The position numbers were made by a program, and so were the translations under genes. A model generated the notes under the pieces. It ran no database searches. It was not told the origin of the DNA and was given only the letters and a program-made list of their open reading frames with translations. DNA of 7,836 bases. Source: Chloroflexota bacterium (GTDB lineage Bacteria; Chloroflexota; Anaerolineae; Anaerolineales; VGOW01). The stretch spans positions 1 through 7,836 of the forward strand of contig JACRLA010000439.1 in assembly GCA_016215145.1 (NCBI GenBank), given 5' to 3'. Each line of letters begins with the position of its first letter. The first letter of the stretch is position 1. Shown one piece after another: positions 1 to 6,613 of the stretch.

Positions 1-174
1 CAACTCCACCCCAAGCGAATGAAAATCGAATTGCCAGTTTTTTTTGTAATCGCGGATGGCGTCGTACGGCGGCGAAAATACTACTAAGTCTACGGAGGCG
101 TCAGGCAAAGTCTGCAACGCTTGTAGGCAATCGGCGCGAATCACTTGATCGGTAAGAAACTTAGTTTTGGGCAT
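1..174 (-). CDS. Site-specific DNA methyltransferase (N4-cytosine or N6-adenine type), N-terminal part only
   Basis: This is the first 58 codons of a gene read on the minus strand from ATG at 174-172; it runs off the left edge without a stop. The protein contains DCLQALQTLPDASVDLVVF followed by SPPYD (residues 34-38), then IRDY. SPPY is the catalytic motif IV of amino-methyltransferases that transfer a methyl group from S-adenosylmethionine to the exocyclic amine of cytosine (N4) or adenine (N6). Motif IV this close to the N-terminus fits the beta-class order, where the SAM-binding FxGxG motif lies near the C-terminus, here outside the window. Ser in the first motif position is commoner in N4-cytosine enzymes, but the base cannot be settled from this fragment. 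No restriction enzyme partner is visible. It diverges from the lipoprotein gene and has its own promoter immediately upstream. Confidence 0.85.
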   Translation of the reverse strand, partial: MPKTKFLTDQVIRADCLQALQTLPDASVDLVVFSPPYDAIRDYKKNWQFDFHSLGVEL

Positions 175-180
175 GGGACG

Positions 181-209
181 ATTATAGCTTTGGCGCGAGT
201 GCTTCGCAA
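181..209 (-). promoter_or_regulatory. Sigma70-type promoter of the methyltransferase gene
   Basis: On the minus strand the -35 box reads TTGCGA (209-204; 4 of 6 match to TTGACA). A 17-nt spacer follows, then a perfect -10 box TATAAT (186-181). Only six bases (CGTCCC) separate the -10 box from the ATG, so transcription should start at or within a base or two of the start codon. The mRNA would then be leaderless, which agrees with the absence of a Shine-Dalgarno sequence. The boxes are seen; the start site is inferred. Confidence 0.6.
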
Positions 210-244
210 CTTTTTTGGGGGTTTTGCTGGCGCTTCATTTTGGA

Positions 245-270
245 TATAATCTATCCACTTTTCAAAGGAG
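245..270 (+). promoter_or_regulatory. -10 box and ribosome binding site of the lipoprotein gene
   Basis: A perfect TATAAT lies at 245-250. Its -35 region is poor (best candidates TTTGCT or TTGCTG around 223-229). AAGGAG at 265-270 is a strong Shine-Dalgarno sequence, six bases before ATG 277, and fixes the start. The predicted leader is about 20 nt. Confidence 0.55.
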
Positions 271-276
271 ACGACC

Positions 277-1545
277 ATGAAAAAATTTACTCTTGGGATC
301 ATAATGGCTTTGGCATTAATTCTTTCGGCGTGCGCTAGCCCTACCCCACCGCCTACGCTAACTGCGGTGCCAACGCCTACGACGGCGAATACGCCTACAC
401 CGGCAAATACACCGACAGCGGCGAATACGGCAACCCCTGCGCCCACTGCCACACCTGCCGCGACGGCAACCCCTGTGTGCCCAACGGCTGAGGCGAATAA
501 TCTAAGGGTGATGCCGTTGTTTACTTCAAATAGTAAGCATATCGTTTTAGGAACCGGATGCGGGGTGGAAGTGTTTGAGGCGCAAACGTTAAAGCCGGTG
601 GCGAATTATGGCGGTTTGGTTTTAGCAAATGTTTTGCCCGATGGACGTTTCGCGGCGCGCGCCGGGAGCAATGTGGTGTTGGTTGAACCTGCATCGGGCA
701 AAATGGAATCGTTAAAAACAAAGGTAGATTTTTCGGGCATCGTTGCGGTTAGCCCAGCAGGCACACTCTTGGCAAAGTTAATGGATGGAAAAACGGTGCG
801 CTTGTTTGATTTGAACAGCGATAAGACAACTGATCTGGCTTTGCAAGTGCAGACAACTGAAGCGGCACGCTACCTAAGGTTTTCGCCCAATGGTGCTTTA
901 CTCGTGGTGGGGTTTGTGGACGCGCCTAATCCACGGATGCTCGCCACCGAGGCAGTTAATTTCTTGGCAGTGTATGAAGTGGCTTCGGCAAAGAAATTAT
1001 ACGAGACAGGTTTTTCTGGCTCGCCGCGATTTTCGCCAGACAGCAAATATCTATTTCCAACAAATACGTTCGTTGGGCGCAACCTATATGATGCCACTAC
1101 AGGCAAAAGTATTTCGAGCTTCGGGGCTACGTTACAGAACTGTGCTCAAGGTGGGAATTGTGGTACCACTGCGGATGGAGGGCGAATAGTAGAAGATCGG
1201 TATGATATTGTGGATTACTTTATTGCTGGTGGACCCGAAACCGTGATTGTATTTTGGGAACATACAATTACTTCCGTTCCACCGGGGGTAGTGATTACTC
1301 AAGAAAATTTTTCGACAGCCTATAAAAACGTAAGAACCCAAGAGACTTACATTGAAGACTTTGTGGCAAATAAACGCAAGTTCGCGTTTGCTACGGGGGG
1401 TTTAACCGCAGAAGATTTTGCTTACGGGGCGGGCACAAGTGATGGCTCGGTCTTTTTGTTGGTTAGGAAAGCCGGCGGGTTCACGTTATACAGCGGCAAA
1501 GACGGCAAAGCGTTAGCGAGTTTGGATCGGTTTGCGTTGAAGTAA
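277..1545 (+). CDS. Lipoprotein with Thr/Pro/Ala-rich stalk and WD40-like beta-propeller repeats
   Basis: This 422-residue protein starts with a lipoprotein signal peptide: MKK, a hydrophobic stretch, then the lipobox LSAC with the lipidated Cys at position 19. Residues 21-67 form a low-complexity stalk of T, P, A and N (repeated ANTPT, ATPAPTATP) that probably holds the domain away from the membrane. From about residue 79 there are 35-45-residue units typical of WD40/PQQ-like blades, recognisable by RFSPNGALL (201-209), RFSPDSKYL (251-259), VRLFDLNSD (174-182) and NLYDATTGK (269-277). It is therefore an extracytoplasmic beta-propeller, with no enzymatic residues that I recognise. Cys68, Cys95, Cys289 and Cys295 could form disulfides outside the cell. 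The start is chosen from AAGGAG and the signal peptide. It has no operon partner: upstream is divergent and downstream convergent. Family-level role (binding or sensing) is inferred. Confidence 0.85.
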   Translation: MKKFTLGIIMALALILSACASPTPPPTLTAVPTPTTANTPTPANTPTAANTATPAPTATPAATATPVCPTAEANNLRVMPLFTSNSKHIVLGTGCGVEVFEAQTLKPVANYGGLVLANVLPDGRFAARAGSNVVLVEPASGKMESLKTKVDFSGIVAVSPAGTLLAKLMDGKTVRLFDLNSDKTTDLALQVQTTEAARYLRFSPNGALLVVGFVDAPNPRMLATEAVNFLAVYEVASAKKLYETGFSGSPRFSPDSKYLFPTNTFVGRNLYDATTGKSISSFGATLQNCAQGGNCGTTADGGRIVEDRYDIVDYFIAGGPETVIVFWEHTITSVPPGVVITQENFSTAYKNVRTQETYIEDFVANKRKFAFATGGLTAEDFAYGAGTSDGSVFLLVRKAGGFTLYSGKDGKALASLDRFALK

Positions 1546-1595
1546 TTGATACTCGACGGCTTTTTTTGACTCAAGCGAACGTGTGAGGTAAAGGG

Positions 1596-1618
1596 CAACG
1601 CTATGTGCGTTAGCGTTG
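1596..1618. repeat. Inverted repeat between convergent genes, overlapping a stop codon
   Basis: CAACGCTA (1596-1603) and TAGCGTTG (1611-1618) form an 8-bp perfect stem with a 7-nt loop in the gap between the convergent lipoprotein and tail-anchored genes. The right arm overlaps the last two codons and the TAA of the minus-strand gene. Neither strand has a T-run right after the stem. It may help end transcription or protect 3' ends, but it does not meet the rule for an intrinsic terminator. A separate T7 run at 1561-1567 has no stem before it. Confidence 0.35.
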
Positions 1619-2284
1619 AAGAAACGTTGCGACAGAGTAAATAACAACGATAATCATAACTAACACAATCACGGTTGTTATAAGAATCAACGGACTCGGC
1701 AGCCGTAGACGAGTAGTTTTACGCGCGCTGCTAATTTTGTTTCGTGATTCGGAACGCGCTGCCGGAAGAGACACTTCTGGAGTGCGAGGCGCGTCGGGCG
1801 GACTCGTGGGCGCGGCTGGAACTTGCCAAGTGGACGCCTGAGTTATTCGTCGTTGAACATCTGCCAAGCGCGACATGAATCGATCACCATCTGCGATTTC
1901 GAGGAGGTGAGGATAGGGGTTGCTAAATTGGTGTTGACCTTCTCCGATTGCCGTTAAAGAATATATCCGCGCTTTTTTATAATCGCTTCCTTTCAATGTT
2001 TCCATTACGTCGTAGAGGACATTGACGGGCGGAGCGGATGTATAAAAACGCAAGTATTCACGCTGGTTGTCGCGCTTGTTTTGCAGAATCATCTCCACGC
2101 CGTCGCCACAAGGTTTAATCTCCGTCGCCTCAATGGAATCGGGCAAAAGCATCCATTGAACCAACACGGCGCCCACTTCCAAATCGGGCACCGATAATCT
2201 TTTGGGCGGAAGATGTTTAAAGTGTTCTGCGATCTCTAGTCGATCTTGTTCGGGGAGTTCGTGCCAAAGTAAAAATTCTGCCAT
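1610..2284 (-). CDS. Tail-anchored protein of unknown function
   Basis: This 224-residue protein belongs to no family I recognise. Residues 1-150 are a soluble, mixed-charge domain (MAEFLLWHELPEQDRLEIAE at the start; QREYLRFYTSAPP around 74-86). Residues 152-176 are a Pro/Ala-rich linker. A basic stretch follows at 181-195 (RNK, RKTTRLR), then one hydrophobic membrane segment at about 198-220 and only four residues after it. The positive charges before the segment predict that the N-terminal domain stays in the cytoplasm, anchored by its tail. The start ATG is at 2284-2282; there is no good Shine-Dalgarno, but an extended -10 promoter lies just upstream. It is a single gene, convergent with the lipoprotein and divergent from the tRNA. 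The reading frame is open over its full length and has normal protein composition, so I take it as real. Confidence 0.8.
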   Translation of the reverse strand: MAEFLLWHELPEQDRLEIAEHFKHLPPKRLSVPDLEVGAVLVQWMLLPDSIEATEIKPCGDGVEMILQNKRDNQREYLRFYTSAPPVNVLYDVMETLKGSDYKKARIYSLTAIGEGQHQFSNPYPHLLEIADGDRFMSRLADVQRRITQASTWQVPAAPTSPPDAPRTPEVSLPAARSESRNKISSARKTTRLRLPSPLILITTVIVLVMIIVVIYSVATFLQR

Positions 2285-2301
2285 GATGGATTCTCGTTCT
2301 T

Positions 2302-2310
2302 AATATAACA
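2302..2310 (-). promoter_or_regulatory. Extended -10 promoter of the tail-anchored protein gene
   Basis: On the minus strand the sequence reads TGTTATATT, an extended -10 element (TG-N-TATATT). No convincing -35 box precedes it, which is usual for extended -10 promoters. The -10 ends 17 nt before the ATG, giving a predicted leader of about 10 nt. Confidence 0.45.
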
Positions 2311-2424
2311 CAATCAAGCGAAGATAATTTCGTGAGCGAAAGAATGGTTACTTCCTGTTCTCGATGTGCCATGGACATAATCGGGAGGGGCTCTTTGCAA
2401 AACACAAAAAGTGGTTTCGCTGAG

Positions 2425-2430
2425 TATAAT
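2425..2430 (+). promoter_or_regulatory. -10 box for tRNA-Arg
   Basis: A perfect TATAAT ends 10 nt before the first base of the tRNA, the expected spacing for a short tRNA leader. There is no -35 box at 16-18 nt; TTGCAA at 2395-2400 is too far away (24 nt). The plus-strand gene that starts 33 nt after the tRNA may share this promoter. Confidence 0.45.
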
Positions 2431-2440
2431 AGCGGTTATC

Positions 2441-2513
2441 GCCCCCGTAGCTCAATGGATAGAGCGCCTGCCTTCTAAGCAGTAGGTTGTGGGTTCGAGC
2501 CCCGCCGGGGGCG
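2441..2513 (+). tRNA. tRNA-Arg (anticodon UCU)
   Basis: The cloverleaf can be drawn by hand. The acceptor stem GCCCCCG (2441-2447) pairs perfectly with CGGGGGC (2506-2512). The D arm is GCTC/GAGC. The anticodon arm is CCTGC/GCAGT around the loop CTTCTAA, with anticodon TCT at 2474-2476, which reads AGA (and AGG by wobble). The T arm is GTGGG/CCCGC around TTCGAGC. The discriminator is G2513 and CCA is not encoded. The outermost anticodon-stem pair (C2467-T2483) is a mismatch, unusual but tolerable. There are no insertion-site duplications or integrase genes next to it. Confidence 0.95.
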
Positions 2514-2546
2514 CTCAAGATCGATCTCCAATTTTCGATCTCACTC

Positions 2547-3164
2547 ATGCTTCCGATCTTCCTCGTCCTCCTCTGCCTTCTTCTCCTCGCCGCATGGTTC
2601 GGATCGCCGCGCATTGTGCCGTGGGCAGATCACCTCACGCGCCTCAACCCCGGAGCCGGTGAAAATGCAGAATGGATGGCAACGCCGCAAGTGATCGAGC
2701 AAGTGATCTGGGATTATCGTCAATCGCAAGACTGGCTGAATACCAGCGCCATTAATTGGGGGCGCTTCGCCGAGCGCGTAGACGATTACACCTGCGGCGC
2801 GTATCTTGAACATCAACGCAACATCTTGGAATCGCTCATGCACAATCGAGAGCCGCGCCTCTCGTCGGTGGTTGCCGCCTCGCACGAACTCGCCGTGCGC
2901 CATTTTTCATCCGATGGCTTACGCTGTTTGCTCATTGACCGCCAAACCGCGCGGACGATCAGCACGTTAGAGTATTGGAAGAGAAAACTCGTCCATCGTC
3001 AGCGGTTGGGCAACACCACGTTTGTGTATCAAATGCAATACGATATGCGCGACAAGCGTTGGAAGATCGCTCAACTGCTTCAAGAGCTATCGCCGGTTTC
3101 GGGAAACAAAGTCCGCGTCACCGTATCGGCAGAGGCGCTGACTGCGGCGGGGAGAGATAGTTGA
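2547..3164 (+). CDS. Membrane-anchored protein, possible NTF2-like domain
   Basis: This is a 205-residue protein. The frame is open upstream into the tRNA gene, so the first plausible start is ATG 2547, right before the hydrophobic segment. Residues 1-18 (MLPIFLVLLCLLLLAAWF) form an uncleaved anchor or signal. The rest, residues 45-182, alternates helices with strands and ends in TTFVYQMQYDMRDKRWKI (157-174). This 'strand, turn, RWKI' ending is seen in NTF2-like/Tim44-like small domains, but the match is only by eye. Cys83 and Cys127 are the only cysteines in the soluble part. There is no Shine-Dalgarno and the gene begins 33 nt after the tRNA, so they may share a transcript. It ends in TGA; the same frame stays open through the following repeat into the SCP2 gene. 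Function unknown. Confidence 0.75.
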   Translation: MLPIFLVLLCLLLLAAWFGSPRIVPWADHLTRLNPGAGENAEWMATPQVIEQVIWDYRQSQDWLNTSAINWGRFAERVDDYTCGAYLEHQRNILESLMHNREPRLSSVVAASHELAVRHFSSDGLRCLLIDRQTARTISTLEYWKRKLVHRQRLGNTTFVYQMQYDMRDKRWKIAQLLQELSPVSGNKVRVTVSAEALTAAGRDS

Positions 3165-3165
3165 A

Positions 3166-3218
3166 ACGTATTCCGTATTGCGTATTCCGTGTTACGCATT
3201 ACGAAATACGCAATACGT
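3166..3218. repeat. Heptamer palindromic repeat, copy A
   Basis: This is a 7-nt-periodic array beginning two bases after the TGA of the preceding gene. From 3167 the units read CGTATTC, CGTATTG, CGTATTC, CGTGTTA, CGCATTA, CGAAATA, CGCAATA, then CGT. CG recurs every seven bases. The left arm (3166-3190) and right arm (3194-3218) are inverted copies with 4 mismatches in 25 and a 3-nt loop (GTT), so the transcript should fold into one long hairpin. Confidence 0.85.
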
Positions 3219-3242
3219 CAGTCTTTATTCATTGGAGTCTTT

Positions 3243-3653
3243 ATGCCCATCCCTTTTCCTTCCGATGCGTGGATCAAAGCTCTACAAGAAGTTTTAAATT
3301 CAGATGATGAGTACGGAAAAATCGCCAGCAACTGGGAGGGTGATCTGACATTCGTCGTCGAAGCAGAAGGCGCGCGCGCGAAACCGATCTATATGTATAT
3401 GGATTTGTGGCATGGCAAATGCCGCGAGGCGCGTCAGGTCGCCGACCTCAACGAAAAAAAAGCGGCGTTCCTTCTTGCCGCGCCCTTCTCCGTCTTTCAA
3501 CGCATCGTGCAGGGCAAACTCGATCCGATGCAAGCCATGATGACCCGCCAACTTAAAGTGACGGGTAACATGGTCTACATGATGCGTAACGTGCCAACGG
3601 TGTTGAGGTTTGTGAAATGCACGGAGAAAATTGATTCGGAATTTGCGGCGTAA
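3243..3653 (+). CDS. SCP2 sterol-binding domain protein
   Basis: This 136-residue protein consists of one SCP2 (sterol carrier protein 2) domain. Members bind sterols, fatty acyl chains or other hydrophobic ligands in a cavity; bacterial single-domain members usually have no assigned ligand. The C-terminal half carries the family pattern: QRIVQGKLDPMQAMMTRQLK (residues 86-105), then VTGNMVYMMRN (106-116) and PTVLRFV at 118-124. The Gly-Lys-Leu-Asp-Pro-Met and lysine-Val-x-Gly-Asn/Asp features are typical. There is no signal peptide or membrane segment, so it is cytoplasmic. ATG 3243 is chosen because GGAG (3234-3237) lies five bases upstream; an in-frame GTG at 3189 lies inside the repeat and would add 18 repeat-coded residues. 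The next gene encodes the aldehyde oxidoreductase, which suggests, without proof, a hydrophobic aldehyde or lipid substrate. Confidence 0.88.
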   Translation: MPIPFPSDAWIKALQEVLNSDDEYGKIASNWEGDLTFVVEAEGARAKPIYMYMDLWHGKCREARQVADLNEKKAAFLLAAPFSVFQRIVQGKLDPMQAMMTRQLKVTGNMVYMMRNVPTVLRFVKCTEKIDSEFAA

Positions 3654-3662
3654 TGTGAAAAG

Positions 3663-3713
3663 CGTATTGCGTAATGCGTATTCCGTGATACGCAATACGA
3701 AACACGGAATACG
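3663..3713. repeat. Heptamer palindromic repeat, copy B
   Basis: The seven-base period is CGTATTG, CGTAATG, CGTATTC, CGTGATA, CGCAATA, CGAAACA, CGGAATA, CG, again with CG at every unit start and with the second half complementary to the first, less perfectly than in the other two copies. It fills most of the 65-nt gap between the SCP2 stop and the AOR start and ends five bases before ATG 3719. Its GGAA at 3706-3709 is the only Shine-Dalgarno-like sequence for the AOR gene. Confidence 0.85.
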
Positions 3714-3718
3714 ATTCG

Positions 3719-5539
3719 ATGATCGGCAAACTTCTTGTAATCGATCTTACCCATGGCACTACGGGGGTGCGGACTCTTGACCCTCAACTTTTCCGCGACT
3801 TCGTCGGCGGGGCGTCGCTGGCGGCGAAACTGCTTTACGAATCACTCACCCCAAGTCTCGACCCTCTCTCACCCGACAATCCACTTTTATTTTTAACCGG
3901 TCCTCTCACTGGCTCATCGGGTCCGGCGGTGGGGCGTTATGTGGTGTGCGCCAAATCTCCGCTGACAAATATATGGGCAGAATCAAACTGCGGCGGATTT
4001 TTCGGTCCGGAGATTCGTTTTGCCGGTTACGATGGAATTTTATTTACCGGTCGCGCGTCATCACCCGTATATGTGTGGATTAAAAACGAAACGGTTGAAT
4101 TAAGAGACGCTTCTCACCTGTGGGGCGGCGACACCTACGAAACGCAAACCCGAATCAAAAATGAAGTAAATGATTCGTTGGCGCGAGTCGCTTGCATTGG
4201 CATGGCAGGTGAACGCTTGATTCCTTATGCGCTTATCTTGAACGATCACGGGCGCGTTGCCGGGCGCACCGGCATGGGCGCGGTGATGGGTTCAAAAAAT
4301 TTAAAAGCAATTGCGGTGCGCGGCGGCAGCCCCTTGTCCTTTGCCGATCCAACGTTCAATCAAAAACGATCACGCGCCAATCTCGATCTCCGCAACGACA
4401 ACGTCACTCAAGTGCTGCGCGAGATGGGATCGTCGGGCGCGTCGGATTATTTTAATTATTTGGGCGAGATGCCCGTGCGCTATTTCTCGCGCAGTGGTTT
4501 CGAGAACATAGATAAAGTTTCGGGGGCGACGATGGCGGAAACGATCTTAAGCGGGGTCTCGACCTGCCACGCTTGCGTCATCGCTTGCGGGCGCAAAGTG
4601 ATTCTGCCTGACGGCGATTACAAACGCGGCGAGAGCAAAGGGCCCGAATACGAAACGATTGTGGGCTTTGGTCCCAATTTGGAAATTTCTGATCTCGCTG
4701 CCATCACGCATCTGGGTCAGTTGTGCGATTCGTTGGGCGTCGATTCGATCAGCATGAGCGGCACCATAGGTCTTGCCTTTATGTTATATCAACAAGGCGT
4801 GATCACCGCGAAGGACACAAACGGATTAGAGTTGAAGTGGGGCGAGGCGCGCACTGTTGAAAAATTAATTCATCTCGCGCTGACGCGCGAAGGTTTTGGC
4901 GAATTGCTGGCGCGTGGATCGAAAGCGTTGGCGAAACATTTTGGCGTGGAAGAGATGGCGGTGCAGGTGAACGGACTCGAAGTTGCCTATCACGATCCGC
5001 GCGGGGCGACGGGTATGGGTTTGGTCTATGCCACATCGCCGCGCGGCGCGTGCCACAACCAGAGCGATTATTTTATGGTGGAGATCGGCAACTCGATGAG
5101 CGAGATCGGAGTCGAGATGGCGGATCGCGCGGCGAGTGAGGGCAAAGCGTTAAGTGTTGCGCGTCATCAATGGTGGCGCACACTGAACAATAGTTTGGTG
5201 ATGTGCGTTTTTGCCAACGTGCCGTTCAACACAGCGCGCGAATTAATCAACGCCGCCACTGGCTTCGATTACTCTGCCGAAGAATTTTTGCGATGCGGCG
5301 AGAGGGGTTGGGCGTTGAAGCGGGCGATCAATAACCGGCTCGGCCTCACCGCGAAAAATGATACGCTGCCACGCGCGTTGTTGACTCCATTAAGTGAAGG
5401 CGGCGCGGCAGGAGTCGTCATCAATTTGCAAACAATGTTGAAAGAGTATTACGAAGTTCAAGGCTGGGATGCGGTGACGGGCAAGCCGACTCGCTCCACT
5501 TTAGAGAGACTCGGATTGAAAGATATTGTCGAGCAGTAG
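3719..5539 (+). CDS. Aldehyde:ferredoxin oxidoreductase family protein (tungsten-bispterin, 4Fe-4S)
   Basis: This 606-residue protein is full length for the family (usually about 600). The enzymes oxidise aldehydes to carboxylic acids in the cytoplasm and reduce ferredoxin, using tungsten on two pterins beside a 4Fe-4S cluster. The N-terminal domain has GKLLVIDL (3-10), the pterin-binding stretch AESNCGGFFGPEIRFAGYDG (87-106) and GRTGMGAVMGSKNLKAIAV (182-200). Cluster ligands are C283-x2-C286-x3-C290 (STCHACVIAC) plus Cys496 in NNSLVMC. Candidate active-site acids are E310/E312 in GPEYE, and His446 in TSPRGACH matches the conserved histidine. The second pterin motif is CDSLGVD (336-342). The C-terminal EYYEVQGWDAVTGKPT (577-591) is typical. 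Asn491 stands where the family motif DxxGLC often has Asp. The start ATG gives the family's usual N-terminus. Substrate cannot be read from sequence; the SCP2 and SDR neighbours hint at a lipid-like aldehyde. Confidence 0.93.
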   Translation: MIGKLLVIDLTHGTTGVRTLDPQLFRDFVGGASLAAKLLYESLTPSLDPLSPDNPLLFLTGPLTGSSGPAVGRYVVCAKSPLTNIWAESNCGGFFGPEIRFAGYDGILFTGRASSPVYVWIKNETVELRDASHLWGGDTYETQTRIKNEVNDSLARVACIGMAGERLIPYALILNDHGRVAGRTGMGAVMGSKNLKAIAVRGGSPLSFADPTFNQKRSRANLDLRNDNVTQVLREMGSSGASDYFNYLGEMPVRYFSRSGFENIDKVSGATMAETILSGVSTCHACVIACGRKVILPDGDYKRGESKGPEYETIVGFGPNLEISDLAAITHLGQLCDSLGVDSISMSGTIGLAFMLYQQGVITAKDTNGLELKWGEARTVEKLIHLALTREGFGELLARGSKALAKHFGVEEMAVQVNGLEVAYHDPRGATGMGLVYATSPRGACHNQSDYFMVEIGNSMSEIGVEMADRAASEGKALSVARHQWWRTLNNSLVMCVFANVPFNTARELINAATGFDYSAEEFLRCGERGWALKRAINNRLGLTAKNDTLPRALLTPLSEGGAAGVVINLQTMLKEYYEVQGWDAVTGKPTRSTLERLGLKDIVEQ

Positions 5540-5565
5540 AAGCGTTGTAGGGGACGATTTTCTAA

Positions 5566-5608
5566 AATTTGAATTTGGGATTTGGGTTTTTGGGATTTGG
5601 GATTTTTT
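5566..5608. repeat. ATTTGGG heptamer tandem repeat
   Basis: Units of ATTTGGG occur at 5573-5579, 5580-5586 and 5595-5601. A TTTTTGGG variant lies at 5587-5594, and degenerate AATTTGA-like and ATTTTTT units flank the array. The period is seven, as in the CG(N)5 repeats, but the sequence is different and not palindromic. It occupies the middle of the 87-nt gap before the SDR gene, which has no recognisable Shine-Dalgarno. Confidence 0.7.
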
Positions 5609-5626
5609 ATTATTCATTTGTAGTAT

Positions 5627-6613
5627 ATGGATCACCACTCTGTCTTCGTAACCGGCGCCACCGGCTTCTTGGGGCATCACCTCATCCCTCTGCTTCGACA
5701 AGCGGGATACCGCGTGCGGGCGTTGGCGCGCCGAAACAGCGACACGTCTTTTCTTGCCGCCAACAATGTCGAGATCGTGTGCGGCGACGTGCGTGACCGC
5801 GATTCGTTAAGCGGCGTGATGAAGGGCTGCGCTCACGTCATTCATGCCGCGGCGTTCTTCCGCTTTTGGGGCGACGAAAATTATTTTGAGAAAGTAAACG
5901 TGCAAGGCACAGTGAACGTTCTTGAAGCCGCCGCGCGGAATCAGGTCGAGCGATTCATTCACATCTCCTCCGTCGCCGTCATCGGGTTGCCGCAGGGAAA
6001 CATCATTGACGAAGCGCATCCGTGCAACCCGCTCGACCCGTATCAAAAAAGCAAACTCTACGCCGAGAAAATGGTGAAGATGTATCACGAAGGCTCGATG
6101 CTGCCGACGATCATCTTGCGCCCCGGCGCGTTTTACGGACCGTGGAGTCATTACGCTTGGAACCGGCTTTTTTTTGAAGACCCGATGCGCGGCTTGTTGA
6201 TCAAAATAAATGGCGGCAAGCATCTCACCTTTCCCGTTTATGTTCCCGACGTGGCGCGATCTATTTTGTTGGCGATCCTGCACGGCACGAGTGGCGAGAC
6301 CTACAACATCAGTGGCGATCCGATCACGCACAACGCAGCGAATCGAATCATCAGCGATCTGGCTGGGCTGCCGTCATTTCGCCTCAACCTTCCGTCTCAG
6401 GTGATGCTGATGTTCGCCCAATACCAAACGCGCCGCGCCAACCAACTTGGCAAAGAACCGTATTACCCAACCAACCTCGCCAAATATGTTTTCTACGATT
6501 GGAACGTCTCATCACGCAAAGCGCACGAACAACTTAACTTCACGCCGACTCCGTTTGAAGACGGCGCGCGAGAGACGGTGAAGTGGTATCGGGAGATTGG
6601 GATGTTGAAATAA
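5627..6613 (+). CDS. NAD-dependent epimerase/dehydratase (extended SDR family)
   Basis: This 328-residue protein has the normal length for an extended short-chain dehydrogenase. The Rossmann NAD(P) motif TGATGFLG is at 9-16, GDVRD at 53-57 contacts the adenine, and HAAA is at 73-76. The catalytic Ser is in HISSVAV (112-118; Ser114 or Ser115). The YxxxK pair is Tyr139 and Lys143 (YQKSK). LRPGAFYGP (164-172) and FPVYVPDVARSILLA (202-216) are typical of the subgroup containing dihydroflavonol-4-reductase, 3-beta-hydroxysteroid dehydrogenase and the hopanoid-associated HpnA. Acidic D54 in place of a basic residue after beta-3 says little; cofactor choice is open. It catalyses oxidation or reduction of a hydroxyl/carbonyl on a sugar, sterol or lipid-type substrate; which one is not visible. 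The start is ATG 5627, just ahead of the Rossmann fold, without a clear ribosome binding site. It is probably co-transcribed with the AOR gene. Confidence 0.9.
   Translation: MDHHSVFVTGATGFLGHHLIPLLRQAGYRVRALARRNSDTSFLAANNVEIVCGDVRDRDSLSGVMKGCAHVIHAAAFFRFWGDENYFEKVNVQGTVNVLEAAARNQVERFIHISSVAVIGLPQGNIIDEAHPCNPLDPYQKSKLYAEKMVKMYHEGSMLPTIILRPGAFYGPWSHYAWNRLFFEDPMRGLLIKINGGKHLTFPVYVPDVARSILLAILHGTSGETYNISGDPITHNAANRIISDLAGLPSFRLNLPSQVMLMFAQYQTRRANQLGKEPYYPTNLAKYVFYDWNVSSRKAHEQLNFTPTPFEDGARETVKWYREIGMLK

Noticed and set aside
1546..1609. Intrinsic terminator at the T7 run 1561-1567
   Set aside because: I could find no stem of useful length before the T-run on the plus strand.
2344..2479. Small ORF from ATG 2344 with a CSRC motif running into the tRNA
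   Set aside because: It overlaps the tRNA and its promoter, has no ribosome binding site and ends inside the tRNA anticodon loop; no protein-like composition.
2441..2513. tRNA gene as an attachment site for an integrated element
   Set aside because: There is no integrase and no second copy of the tRNA 3' end in the window.
3189..3242. Upstream GTG start for the SCP2 gene
   Set aside because: It would code 18 residues from the heptamer repeat and lacks a ribosome binding site, whereas ATG 3243 has GGAG five bases upstream.
3300..3787. Minus-strand frames rich in ITQYAI/RITEYA-like residues
   Set aside because: These are translations of the heptamer repeats in the antisense frame and shadows of SCP2, not genes.
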